DNA of 64,000 nt, from contig NZ_CP159534.1 of the NCBI RefSeq assembly GCF_040529335.1, positions 2,666,001-2,730,000 of the forward strand, written 5' to 3'. Numbering within the stretch: position 1 is the first letter of the stretch; every line of letters starts with the position of its first letter. Of this stretch, positions 16,242-24,548 are shown in pieces. A program made the translations under genes and the position numbers. The notes beneath the pieces were generated by a model. That model searched no databases, was not told the DNA's origin, and worked only from the letters and a program-made list of their open reading frames with translations. Origin of the DNA: Streptomyces sp. HUAS MG91. GTDB taxonomy: Bacteria > Actinomycetota > Actinomycetes > Streptomycetales > Streptomycetaceae.

Positions 16242-17852
16242 CTAGATGTGCGCGGCTCCCGCTGCCGCCTCCGGGTTGTCGCCCCGCTTGGTCAGCAGCG
16301 CGACGAGGATGGCGACGACACCGACACCGGCGGCGACCAGGCAGGCCAGGCTCATGCCGGAGATGAACGTGTCGTGGGCGACGTCCGTGATCTTCGCCGC
16401 GATGCCGGCCGGGGTGTGGTCCGGAACCGGGGCGACACCGACCTGGACCGCCTCCGACGCCTGGTCGAGCTGGGCCGGGGTGAGCGGCGGCAGCTTGGCG
16501 TCGGCCCAGTTGCCCGCGAGGTCGTTGTCGACCTTGGAGGCCATCACGGCGCCGAGCACGGCGGTGCCGAGGCTGCCGCCGATCTGCATCGCGGCCTGCT
16601 GGAGTCCGCCGGCGACACCGGAGAGCTCCATCGGGGCGTTGCCGACGATGACCTCGGTGGCGCCCACCATCACGGGGGCGAGGCCGAGGCCGAGCAGACC
16701 GAACCAGACGGACATGATGCCGCTGCCGGTCCCCGCCTCCAGGGTGGACATCCCGTACATCGCGAGGGCGGTGCACGCCATGCCTCCGGCGAGCGGGATC
16801 CGCGGGCCCACCTTCGTGATCATCGCGCCCGCGAGCGGGGAGGCGACGATCATCATGCCGGTCAGCGGCAGCAGGTGGAGACCGCTGTCGACCGGGCTCA
16901 TGCCGTGCACGTTCTGCAGGTAGAAGGTGACGAAGAACAGGCCGCCCATGAACGCGATGGCCATGAGCACCATCAGGACCACACCGGCCGACAGCGGCAC
17001 GGAGCGGAACAGGCCCAGCGGGATGAGCGGTTCGGCGACCCGGGTCTCCCAGATCGCGAAGAGCACGAAGCAGAGCACCGCCGCACCGATGAACGTCCAC
17101 GTCATGCCGTCGCCCCAGCCCCACGTCGGCGCCTTGATGAGGGCCCAGACGAGGCAGAACATCGCGCCGGACAGCAGGACGATGCCGGGGACGTCGAAGG
17201 AACGCGGCGCGTTCTCGGCGCGGTGGTCGAGCAGGATGACGAGCCCGAGGATCAGGGCGACGACGCCGACGGGAACGTTGATGAAGAAGACCGACTGCCA
17301 GCTGACGTGCTGGACGAGCAGGCCGCCGAGGATCGGACCGCCGGCGGTCGAGGCGCCGATCACCATGCCCCAGATGCCGATCGCCATGTTCAGCTTCTCG
17401 GCCGGGAACGTGGCGCGCAGCAGACCGAGCGCGGCGGGCATCAGCAGCGCGCCGAACAGACCCTGGAAGACGCGGAAGGTGATGACGAGCGCGATGCTGT
17501 CGGACAGACCGATGGCTCCGGAGGCGGCGGCGAAGCCGACCACGCCTATGAGGAAGGTCTGCCGATGGCCGAACCGGTCGCCGAGCTTGCCCGCGGTGAT
17601 CAGTGTGACCGCGAGGGCGAGGAAGTAGCCGTTGGTGATCCACTGGACGTCGGCGAAGCTCGCGCCGAGGTCCTTCTGAATGGCCGGGTTGGCGATGGCG
17701 ACGATGGTGCCGTCGAGGGCGACCATCATCACGCCGATCGCGACAGAGAAGAGAGTCAACCAGGGATGGCCGCGAAGTCCCTTGGCGGATGCCGGGGCGG
17801 GGTCGGGCTCCGGAACCCGGTCCGCCTTGTCGACAGTGATCTGACTAGTCAT
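16242..17852 (-). CDS. DHA2 family (14-TMS) MFS efflux transporter
   Basis: A 536-residue major facilitator with about 14 membrane segments. Motif A is GKLGDRFGHRQTFLIG, motif C-like GGPILGGLLV follows in helix 5, and VALDGTIVAIANPAI lies in helix 1; these are the marks of the DHA2 drug:H+ antiporter group (EmrB/QacA-like). It is divergent from a TetR gene 111 bp away, so export of a toxic compound under TetR control is likely. The ATG at 17852 has no Shine-Dalgarno sequence; a -10-like TAGCCT ends seven bases before it, so the transcript may be leaderless. Confidence 0.9.
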   Translation of the reverse strand: MTSQITVDKADRVPEPDPAPASAKGLRGHPWLTLFSVAIGVMMVALDGTIVAIANPAIQKDLGASFADVQWITNGYFLALAVTLITAGKLGDRFGHRQTFLIGVVGFAAASGAIGLSDSIALVITFRVFQGLFGALLMPAALGLLRATFPAEKLNMAIGIWGMVIGASTAGGPILGGLLVQHVSWQSVFFINVPVGVVALILGLVILLDHRAENAPRSFDVPGIVLLSGAMFCLVWALIKAPTWGWGDGMTWTFIGAAVLCFVLFAIWETRVAEPLIPLGLFRSVPLSAGVVLMVLMAIAFMGGLFFVTFYLQNVHGMSPVDSGLHLLPLTGMMIVASPLAGAMITKVGPRIPLAGGMACTALAMYGMSTLEAGTGSGIMSVWFGLLGLGLAPVMVGATEVIVGNAPMELSGVAGGLQQAAMQIGGSLGTAVLGAVMASKVDNDLAGNWADAKLPPLTPAQLDQASEAVQVGVAPVPDHTPAGIAAKITDVAHDTFISGMSLACLVAAGVGVVAILVALLTKRGDNPEAAAGAAHI

Positions 17853-17859
17853 ACGTTCG

Positions 17860-17914
17860 AGGCTAGTGACAGCTCCTGACAGTTGACAAAGCATTTCACC
17901 ATTCGGTAACTGTC
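17860..17914. promoter_or_regulatory. Divergent promoters and TetR operator candidate
   Basis: A dyad GACAGTT (17878-17884) and AACTGTC (17908-17914) brackets two overlapping promoters. Rightward: TTGACA (17883-17888) and TAACTG (17907-17912), spacer 18. Leftward: TTGTCA (complement of 17884-17889) and TAGCCT (complement of 17860-17865), spacer 18. Binding to the dyad by the adjacent TetR protein would silence both genes. The sequence is seen; the function is inferred from arrangement. Confidence 0.6.
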
Positions 17915-17963
17915 GCCTCGCTCACACTGTCGCCGCGCTGCGGCAACGGCTGGAAAGAGGAAC

Positions 17964-18605
17964 ATGGCCGCCCGACTCAACCTGCGTGAACTCAAGAAGC
18001 AGCGCACGCGAACAGCACTGCTGCGTGCAGCACTTGAGCTCTTCACGACGCAGGGCTTCGACCGGACCACGGTCGACGAGATCGTCGAGGCCTGCGAGGT
18101 GTCCCAGCGCACCTTCTTCCGCTACTTCGCGAACAAGGAAGAGGCCGCCTTCGCGGTGCAGGACATGGTGGAGAGCCGTTTCGTCGCCGCTCTGCGCGAA
18201 CGCCCGGCGGAGGAGAGCCCGTTCGAGGCGCTGCGCCACACGGTTCTCGGCACCTGGGACGCGTTGAGCCGCTCCGTGGAGGAAGTCATTCCGGTCGAAC
18301 TCCACATGCGTACGTATCAGTTGATCGAGTCGACACCCTCCCTGCTGGCCGTGCACCTGCGCCGCTCCATCGAGCTGGAGGAGGAGATCGCGCGCGTCAT
18401 CGCCGAACGCGAGGGCTTGGACGTGGACAGCGATCCGCGCCCCCGCGTGGCCGTGGCCGCGTTCAGCGGTGTGATGCGGCTGGCCGGGCGCCTGTGGGGA
18501 GCCGGCGAGGACACCAGCATCGACGCCATCCGCGCGCTCACGGAGACATATCTCGATCATCTGACCCCGTCGATCGGCGAGCGCTGGCGGCGCGCTCGCG
18601 CGTGA
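17964..18605 (+). CDS. TetR family regulator of the adjacent efflux pump
   Basis: A 213-residue TetR protein. The N-terminal helix-turn-helix is ELFTTQGFDRTTVDEIVEACEVSQRTFFRYFANKEE (residues about 25-60), the standard TetR DNA-binding unit. The C-terminal ligand domain is helical and not diagnostic. The ATG at 17964 has AAAGAGGAAC upstream. It is divergent from the DHA2 transporter with a dyad between them, the common autoregulated pump arrangement. The ligand is unknown. Confidence 0.9.
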   Translation: MAARLNLRELKKQRTRTALLRAALELFTTQGFDRTTVDEIVEACEVSQRTFFRYFANKEEAAFAVQDMVESRFVAALRERPAEESPFEALRHTVLGTWDALSRSVEEVIPVELHMRTYQLIESTPSLLAVHLRRSIELEEEIARVIAEREGLDVDSDPRPRVAVAAFSGVMRLAGRLWGAGEDTSIDAIRALTETYLDHLTPSIGERWRRARA

Positions 18606-18790
18606 ACAGCGCATAAGTGATCAGACGTGACGCCGGTCGCGCTCCCGCGCACACCAGGCGCGTCGACCCCCTACACAGAGTGAGGGCTTGACCTCAACTA
18701 CGTCCGCTTTTACCCAAATACACCCTCCAAAACGTGATGTGCCTCACCCGTGTAACGAGGCCCCTCGCGCTTCTCCTAGGGTGTTCCGCA

Positions 18791-20002
18791 GTGACTTCCT
18801 TCGACTCATCCCCCCAACTGAACGTCTGGCGCGCACTGCTTGCGCTGGCCGTCGTGTTCGTCATGCTGGCGACCACCGGCTGGACCGCGGTGCGTCACCA
18901 GCGGGGCGTCGACACGCCGCTCCAATCCGCTCTCAACGCCTGGGACCACGGTCGGATAAACGGGCACGCGCTGCCCTCGCACGACGACTCCCCCACCCGT
19001 CTCGGGCACTTCTTCGCCTCGCTGACCCCCCACCAGCGCGGCCGCCTCGCCATCCGCTACCCGCTCGCGGTCGGCAACATGAACGGCGCTCCTGTAACGC
19101 TGCGTTATCGGGCGAACCGCATCGCGCTCGACCAGGAGCGCGAGGTCGAGCAAGAGCGCATGCACGACCAGCGGCTCTCCTCCGCCGGTCATTCCGACGC
19201 GCAGCAAAGGATGCGGCGCTTCGCGCTCCTGGCCGACCCCGATCGCAAGATCCTCGCGTTCGACCCCATGGGCAGCGGCCGGGTGGCCGAGGTGTTCGGC
19301 GACCTCGACCGGGCCCAGCGTGTCTCGGTCGTGGTGCCCGGTGTCGACACGAATGTGCTGACCTTCCAGCGGACGTTCCGCCAGTACTCCGCTCCGGTGG
19401 GCATGGCTCGCTCCCTGTACGCCGCCGAGCGCGAGAAGAGCCCGCGCACCCGCACCGCGGTGATCGCGTGGGCCGACTACACGGCCCCCGCCGGTCTGGG
19501 GGTGGACGCCGCCACGGCGATGCGCGCCGACGACGGCGCGGTCCGGCTCAACGCCATGCTGCGCGGGCTGCCCGGCGGCTCGCCGGTCGCCCTGTACTGC
19601 CACAGCTACGGCTCCGTGGTCTGCGGTGTCGCGGCGCACGGCCTGCCGTCGCGGGTGAGTGACATCGCGGTGGCCGGCAGTCCCGGGATGCGGACCCAGA
19701 GCGCAGCGGGCCTGCACACCCACGCGCGCGTGTGGGCCATGCGCGACAAGGACGACTGGATCCAGGACGTGCCCTACATGGAGCTGGGCGGCCTCGGGCA
19801 CGGCGCCGACCCCGTCTCCTCGGACTTCGGGGCCCGGGTGGTCTCCGCGGGAGACGCCAAGGGCCACGCCGGTTACTTCGAGCCCGGCACCGAAAGCCTC
19901 AGGAACTTCGCCGAGATCGGAACTGGCTCGTACCGATCGGTGCTCTGCGCCGACTCGGACCAGGACTGCCGGAAGGGATTTTCCGGCGACGTCTCGGCCT
20001 GA
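18791..20002 (+). CDS. Membrane-anchored DUF1023-type alpha/beta hydrolase (paralogue A)
   Basis: A 403-residue protein with an N-terminal membrane segment (VWRALLALAVVFVMLATTGW, residues 12-31). The catalytic region has ALYCHSYGSVVCG, with Ser272 as nucleophile in a HSYGS variant of the GxSxG elbow; downstream are VAGSPGM and LGHGADPV with a probable catalytic His. These are DUF1023 (alpha/beta hydrolase 8) features. I chose the GTG at 18791; an upstream ATG at 18734 is possible. It is clearly paralogous to the gene at 23382-24548. A weak promoter TTGACC (18688-18693)/TACCCA lies upstream. The substrate is unknown; it probably acts outside the membrane. Confidence 0.8.
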   Translation: MTSFDSSPQLNVWRALLALAVVFVMLATTGWTAVRHQRGVDTPLQSALNAWDHGRINGHALPSHDDSPTRLGHFFASLTPHQRGRLAIRYPLAVGNMNGAPVTLRYRANRIALDQEREVEQERMHDQRLSSAGHSDAQQRMRRFALLADPDRKILAFDPMGSGRVAEVFGDLDRAQRVSVVVPGVDTNVLTFQRTFRQYSAPVGMARSLYAAEREKSPRTRTAVIAWADYTAPAGLGVDAATAMRADDGAVRLNAMLRGLPGGSPVALYCHSYGSVVCGVAAHGLPSRVSDIAVAGSPGMRTQSAAGLHTHARVWAMRDKDDWIQDVPYMELGGLGHGADPVSSDFGARVVSAGDAKGHAGYFEPGTESLRNFAEIGTGSYRSVLCADSDQDCRKGFSGDVSA

Positions 20003-20057
20003 CGCGCGTAGAGAACGGCGAAACAGTGGTCCGACGCAACAGGCGACGGAGGCGGGC

Positions 20058-20957
20058 ATGCCGCATACGATGAGCCGCATGGGTGACGTACTGGCCGGAT
20101 TTCATGCCGCCTGGGAGTTCGAGTCCGACTCCGTGCTCATCCGCTTCGAACGGGGGATCCGCACGCCGAAGCTCCTTCAGGCGCTCGGTGAGCGCCGCAT
20201 CCCTCTGGAAGCGGTCGCGGCGGTGACCCTGACCCCCGGAAAACGCGGGACCGTAGTACTGCAAGCCGTCCCGAGACCGGGCGCCGATCCGCTGATGGAC
20301 GTCGCCGCCGGGCAGCTGAAGGAGAGCTGCGATCCCTATCGGCTCGTGCTGCCGGCCGAGCGGGAAACGCTCGCGGAGTACTACGCGGACGAGCTGCGCG
20401 GGCAGCTCGTCGCCGAGGAGGACGTGCGCAGCGACGGCTTTCTGGTGGCGCCTCCCGAGGCTCCGCTCCAGTTCAAGGCCTACGACGGCAAGGCCTCCTT
20501 CGACGGCTCGTCGGTCTCCTTCCGCTGGTTCTGGACGGGGGCGTCGTCCGCGAAGTGGAAGGCGGGCGACAAGACCTTCCCGGTCGGCGATCTGAGTGGC
20601 GTCGAATGGCGCTCGCCCGAACTGTTCGAGGGGCACCTGCGGCTCCTGCACCGTGACACCGCCGGGGATCAGCCGGGGCAGGCCGACCAGGATCCGGCGG
20701 CGGTCGTCTTCGGGCTCGGCTACGGGCCGGTCCACGAGTCGCTGCCGTTCGCCGCGTCCGTGCTCGCGGCCGTGCGCGCCTCCGGCTCGGTCCCGGCCGT
20801 TCCCGGGCAACCCGCCGCCCGCTCGACGGTGCCCGCGCGCCGGGATCCGGCGGACATCGCCGACCGGATACGGCACCTCGGTGAGCTGCACCAGGCGGGT
20901 CTGGTCACGGACGCGGAGTTCACGACGAAGAAGGCCGAGCTGCTCGCCGAGCTGTGA
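20058..20957 (+). CDS. DUF4429 and SHOCT domain protein
   Basis: A 299-residue soluble protein. Two PH-like repeats are seen: FHAAWEFESDSVLIRFERG (residues about 12-30) and LQFKAYDGKASFDGSSVSFRW (about 135-155), the DUF4429 arrangement. The C-terminus, DPADIADRIRHLGELHQAGLVTDAEFTTKKAELLAEL, is a SHOCT oligomerisation motif. The ATG at 20058 follows GGAGG with five-base spacing. It ends 100 bp before the histidine kinase. Molecular role unknown. Confidence 0.85.
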   Translation: MPHTMSRMGDVLAGFHAAWEFESDSVLIRFERGIRTPKLLQALGERRIPLEAVAAVTLTPGKRGTVVLQAVPRPGADPLMDVAAGQLKESCDPYRLVLPAERETLAEYYADELRGQLVAEEDVRSDGFLVAPPEAPLQFKAYDGKASFDGSSVSFRWFWTGASSAKWKAGDKTFPVGDLSGVEWRSPELFEGHLRLLHRDTAGDQPGQADQDPAAVVFGLGYGPVHESLPFAASVLAAVRASGSVPAVPGQPAARSTVPARRDPADIADRIRHLGELHQAGLVTDAEFTTKKAELLAEL

Positions 20958-20978
20958 CGACTGGTCCACGGGTTGTCG

Positions 20979-21000
20979 GTGATACCTGGGTAGGGGGTGC
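20979..21000 (+). promoter_or_regulatory. Candidate response-regulator binding site upstream of the kinase gene
   Basis: GGTGATACCTGGGTA (20979-20993) is followed by GGGGGTG. Three related copies lie in inverted orientation between the response-regulator gene and the second hydrolase (see 23132-23292). It is about 65 bp before the kinase start codon. Repetition at both ends of the two-component locus suggests autoregulation. Confidence 0.55.
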
Positions 21001-21057
21001 GGTGAGCACCTCGGTATGACGTCACGCGGCAACGCCGTTGCCTACCCTGAACGGGTC

Positions 21058-22443
21058 ATGAGCACTGCACCGGACTCCCCCGACCAGAGCACCCGCCCGC
21101 CGGACGACGATCCGGACCGGCCGGGTCCCGGGCGTGCGGCCGATGGGTGGCGGCGCCGCCTGCGCGACGCGGGCGGCCGGTTGACGTCGTTCGGAGCGAG
21201 GCTCGCCTCCGCCGTCGACGGCGACCGGACGGAGCCGCTGTTGGCTCACGCGCCCCAGCGCTGGGTGCGCATGCTGCCGTATCTGATCATGCTCGGTTTC
21301 GTCGCTGTCCTGATCCCGGTCACCACCCAGGTGCTGTCGAACGACTACGGGGTGAGCGGCGGGCTCGCCGGCGCGATCGCGGTGGCCCAGGCGGCGCCGC
21401 TGCTGCTCGCGGTCACCCGGCCCCTGACCGCCTGGTACATCATGATCGTCGCGGATGTGCTGGGGTCGATCCCGCTGCTCCAGGGGGACGCGCACCATCC
21501 GTCGCCCTGGACTCCCATGGTCGTCGTGGGGTACCTCGCGCTGTGCGTCGCCCTGGCCCTGCGGCAGAGCCGCCGCGCTCTCATCGGGATCTGGCTGGTC
21601 ACCGTCGGCGCCAGCATCGTGGTCGGGCTCTTCCGGGACAGCACCAGCCAGGACACCGGAGTGCTGCTCATCGTCCTGAGCGGCGGGGTCCTGCTGCTCG
21701 GCGCCCTGATGCGCGAGCGCGGCGAGGCCCAGCGCAGACTCGTCGAGCAGGAGACGATCAGCGAGGCCGAGCGGACCCGCCGCACCCTGCTGGAGGAGCG
21801 GGCGAGGATCGCGCGGGAGCTGCACGACGTCGTCGCCCATCACATGTCGGTGATCACCGTGCAGGCGGACTCCGCGCCCTACCGCCTGCAAGGGCTGAGC
21901 GGAGAGGTGCGCAAGGAGTTTGCCTCGATCGCCGCCGGCGCCCGCGAGTCGCTGACCGAGATGCGACGCCTGCTGGCGGTACTGCGCAGCGAGGAGGCGC
22001 AAGGAGACCTGACGCCCCAGCCCGGCCTCGCGCAGCTGCGGCAGCTGGTGGAGGCGACAATACGCGGCGGTGTGCCGACCGAGCTGTCGTACCCCGAGCT
22101 GACCCTGGTGCGTGAACTGGCCGAGGTGTCACCGGCGGTGGACCTCTCCGCCTACCGCATCGTGCAGGAGGCGTTGGCGAACGTGGTGCGGCACGCGCCC
22201 GGTGCGCGGGCACAGATCTCGATCGGGCTCGATGCCGACGCGCTGCTGGTGCTGGTGGTCAACGGACCTGCTCTGAAGCCGGTGGCTCCGCTCGAATCGA
22301 GCGGTACGGGACACGGGCTGGTGGGCATGGGCGAGCGCGTACGGTTGGTCGGCGGCACGTTGGACGTGGGCCCGCTGCCCGACGGAGGCTTCCGCGTCGC
22401 GGCGCGGCTCCCGCTGGCCGTGCCCGACTCCCCGACGGTGTAA
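21058..22443 (+). CDS. Sensor histidine kinase (NarX/DesK-like)
   Basis: A 461-residue kinase. After a Pro/Asp-rich cytoplasmic N-terminus (about 65 residues) come five or six hydrophobic segments (residues about 72-92, 103-120, 125-140, 153-169, 175-192, 200-216), then a HisKA_3 dimerisation domain with RIARELHDVVAHHMSV (phospho-acceptor His256) and an HATPase_c domain with IVQEALANVVRHAPGA and GTGHGLVGMGERV. There is no extracellular sensor domain, so it probably senses within the membrane. The cognate regulator gene begins 15 bp downstream. Confidence 0.92.
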   Translation: MSTAPDSPDQSTRPPDDDPDRPGPGRAADGWRRRLRDAGGRLTSFGARLASAVDGDRTEPLLAHAPQRWVRMLPYLIMLGFVAVLIPVTTQVLSNDYGVSGGLAGAIAVAQAAPLLLAVTRPLTAWYIMIVADVLGSIPLLQGDAHHPSPWTPMVVVGYLALCVALALRQSRRALIGIWLVTVGASIVVGLFRDSTSQDTGVLLIVLSGGVLLLGALMRERGEAQRRLVEQETISEAERTRRTLLEERARIARELHDVVAHHMSVITVQADSAPYRLQGLSGEVRKEFASIAAGARESLTEMRRLLAVLRSEEAQGDLTPQPGLAQLRQLVEATIRGGVPTELSYPELTLVRELAEVSPAVDLSAYRIVQEALANVVRHAPGARAQISIGLDADALLVLVVNGPALKPVAPLESSGTGHGLVGMGERVRLVGGTLDVGPLPDGGFRVAARLPLAVPDSPTV

Positions 22444-22458
22444 AGGAATTCGGCCCGC

Positions 22459-23133
22459 ATGACCATCCGCGTGATCATCGTCGACGACCAGTCCATGGTG
22501 CGAGCGGGCTTCGCCGCCCTGCTGTCGGCGCAGAGCGACATCGACGTCGTCGGTGAGGCCCCCGACGGCCGGCAGGGTGTCGAGGTATGTCGCTCCACCC
22601 ACCCCGACGTGGTCCTCATGGACGTCCGGATGCCGGAGATGGACGGGCTCGCCGCGACGCGGGAGCTGCTGGACCCGCCGCCCGGCGTGGTGCACCGGCC
22701 CAAGGTGCTGATGCTCACGACGTTCGACGTGGACGACTACGTCTATGCGGCGTTGCAGGCGGGTGCCTCCGGCTTTCTGCTGAAGGACGCGCCGCCCGCC
22801 GACCTGATCGGGGCGGTGCGTGTGGTGGCGGCGGGCGAGGCGCTGCTCGCTCCGACCGTCACCAAGCGGCTCATCGAGGACTTCACGAGGACCAGGCCCG
22901 TGCGCAGGGATCGCTCGCCGCGGCTCAAGTCCCTGACGCCACGCGAGCTCGAGGTCCTTGAGCTGATCGCGCGCGGCCTGTCCAATCAGGAGATCGCCCA
23001 GAAGCTGGTGCTGGCGGAGCAGACCGTGAAGACCCACATCGGGCGCGTGCTGGCCAAGTTGGGGCTGCGCGACCGGGCCCAGGCCGTGATCTTCGCCTAC
23101 GAGTCGGGGCTCGTCACACCCGGGGAGCAGTAA
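22459..23133 (+). CDS. NarL/FixJ family response regulator
   Basis: A 224-residue regulator. The receiver domain has the acidic pocket VDDQ (Asp9, Asp10) and phosphorylation site VVLMDVRMPEMDG (Asp55), plus MLTTFD and the Lys of FLLKDAP. The C-terminal LuxR helix-turn-helix is LTPRELEVLELIARGLSNQEIAQKLVLAEQTVKTHIGRVLAKL. It pairs with the kinase just upstream. Likely targets are the repeated motif at 20979 and 23132-23292. Confidence 0.93.
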   Translation: MTIRVIIVDDQSMVRAGFAALLSAQSDIDVVGEAPDGRQGVEVCRSTHPDVVLMDVRMPEMDGLAATRELLDPPPGVVHRPKVLMLTTFDVDDYVYAALQAGASGFLLKDAPPADLIGAVRVVAAGEALLAPTVTKRLIEDFTRTRPVRRDRSPRLKSLTPRELEVLELIARGLSNQEIAQKLVLAEQTVKTHIGRVLAKLGLRDRAQAVIFAYESGLVTPGEQ

Positions 23134-23292
23134 CCCCCTACCCGGGTAGCACCCCTCGATCGGGTGAGGTCCCGGTCCGGGCTCGATCCGCGCCCATCAA
23201 CTCTCCGGGTATCACCGCGTCCTGGGTGCTGAGCGGCGCGCTCATCCGTCACCCCCTACTGCGGTACCCCTCACGGATACCCAGGTATCACC
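23132..23292 (-). promoter_or_regulatory. Three inverted copies of the GGTGATACC(T/C)GGGTA motif
   Basis: Read on the minus strand, copies occur at 23132-23153 (contains the palindrome CTACCCGGGTAG), 23205-23216 (GGTGATACCCGG) and 23278-23292 (GGTGATACCTGGGTA, identical over 15 bases to the site before the kinase). ACCCCCTAC also recurs at 23251-23259. They fill the 248-bp gap before the second hydrolase. Multiple spaced sites are typical for LuxR-type response regulators. Function is inferred. Confidence 0.55.
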
Positions 23293-23381
23293 CGCAAGTT
23301 GGCTCCGTGGTGTGACGTGCCGCGCCCGGCCGAATCCATACCTTCCTCTCGTCAAGCCGACGAACGAGGGGGAGACGGACG

Positions 23382-24548
23382 ATGGTCCTCAGCTCATGGA
23401 AGCGCCGCGGCCGGCGCACGCTGGTCGCCGCCGCACTCACGACGACCGTGATCGCCGGTACCGCGGGGTGGGCGTCCGCGCACGAGCAGCGTCCGCTGAC
23501 CGGGCCGCCCCCGGGCACCGCGTCCTGGCGCGCCGACCACACGCTGCACGTCACGCTGCCCGATCCGGCAACCGTGAAGCCGGCTCAAGTCGCCGCCTTC
23601 TTCGGCAGGTTGAGCAAGGCTGAGCAGCACGAATTGGTCGCTCGGCACGCCTCGGTCGTCGGCAATCTGGACGGCGCGCCGATCGCCCTGCGATACGAGG
23701 CGAACGCCCGGGCGCTGCGGGCCGAGCGGACCCGGGCCCTCGGTGTCGCGGAGGACACGTCGCGCACGGAGGCCGAGCGGACGAGCGCCCGTGCCCGCGC
23801 GGAGCGCTGCGCCGAACTGCTCGCGCCGGGGCGCCGGATCCTCGCGTTCGACCCTCGCGGTCGGGGCCAGGTCGCGGAGGTCTACGGCGACCTGGCCGCG
23901 GCTCGGCAGGTGTCGGTGATCGTGCCCGGCTCGGACATCGATCTGGACTCGTTCGACCGGGCCAGAGACCCGTACGGGACTCCCGCCGGGATGGCTCGGG
24001 CGCTCTACCGGGCGGCGGACGCGCGGACCGCGGAGGTGGCGTGGGTCGGCTACACCACGCCGGTGGGGCTGGGACCCGACGCCGCCACGGGACGGCTCGC
24101 CGAGGCCGGAGCGCCACGGCTGACGCGTTTCGCGCAGGGCCTCACCGCCGTCGGCGCACCGGCGCCGGCCGTGTTCTGCCACAGCTACGGCTCGGTGGTG
24201 TGCGGGCTCGCCGCATCGCGGCTTCCCGCGTCGGACCTGGTGGTGTTCGCCTCGCCGGGGATGCGCGCGGAGAGCGTGGCCGATCTGCACACGAGAGCAC
24301 GGGTGTGGGCGGCGCGCGACGACAGCGACTGGATCGCCAAGGTGCCGAACGTCGAACTGTTCGGGCTCGGGCACGGCGCGGACCCGACCTCCGCCTCGTT
24401 CGGAGCCCGGCGCATTCCCGCCGAGAAGGCCGAGGGCCACACCGGCTACTTCGCGCCCGGCACCGACTCCCTGCGGGCCTTCACCGACATCGCCACCGGA
24501 GACACCGGAGACGCCAGAGACGCTGGAGACACAGGAGATTCATCATGA
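23382..24548 (+). CDS. Exported DUF1023-type alpha/beta hydrolase (paralogue B)
   Basis: A 388-residue protein with a signal peptide (RRTLVAAALTTTVIAGTAGWASA). The catalytic core matches paralogue A: VFCHSYGSVVCGLAA (Ser268), FASPGMRAESV and LGHGADPTSASFGARRI with the probable catalytic His. The C-terminus is a run of Gly-Asp-Thr/Ala triplets encoded by five 9-bp repeats. It overlaps the acyltransferase start by ATGA, so the two are coupled. Its promoter region carries the putative response-regulator sites. Probably an extracytoplasmic esterase or lipase; substrate unknown. Confidence 0.82.
   Translation: MVLSSWKRRGRRTLVAAALTTTVIAGTAGWASAHEQRPLTGPPPGTASWRADHTLHVTLPDPATVKPAQVAAFFGRLSKAEQHELVARHASVVGNLDGAPIALRYEANARALRAERTRALGVAEDTSRTEAERTSARARAERCAELLAPGRRILAFDPRGRGQVAEVYGDLAAARQVSVIVPGSDIDLDSFDRARDPYGTPAGMARALYRAADARTAEVAWVGYTTPVGLGPDAATGRLAEAGAPRLTRFAQGLTAVGAPAPAVFCHSYGSVVCGLAASRLPASDLVVFASPGMRAESVADLHTRARVWAARDDSDWIAKVPNVELFGLGHGADPTSASFGARRIPAEKAEGHTGYFAPGTDSLRAFTDIATGDTGDARDAGDTGDSS
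24495..24539 (+). repeat. Five 9-bp repeats containing GGAGA
   Basis: Five consecutive 9-base units, consensus RCCGGAGAC, encode the Gly-Asp-rich end of the hydrolase. The last unit supplies AGGAG, the ribosome binding site of the next gene at 24545. Copy-number change would alter the tail without a frameshift. Confidence 0.8.

Noticed and set aside
16248..17879. 543-codon open frame opposite the MFS gene
   Set aside because: Low-complexity His/Asp/Glu/Arg composition typical of antisense frames of membrane proteins in high-GC DNA.
23132..23292. A CRISPR or iteron-type array
   Set aside because: Copies are unevenly spaced, few and linked to the two-component promoters, without conserved spacers or cas genes.
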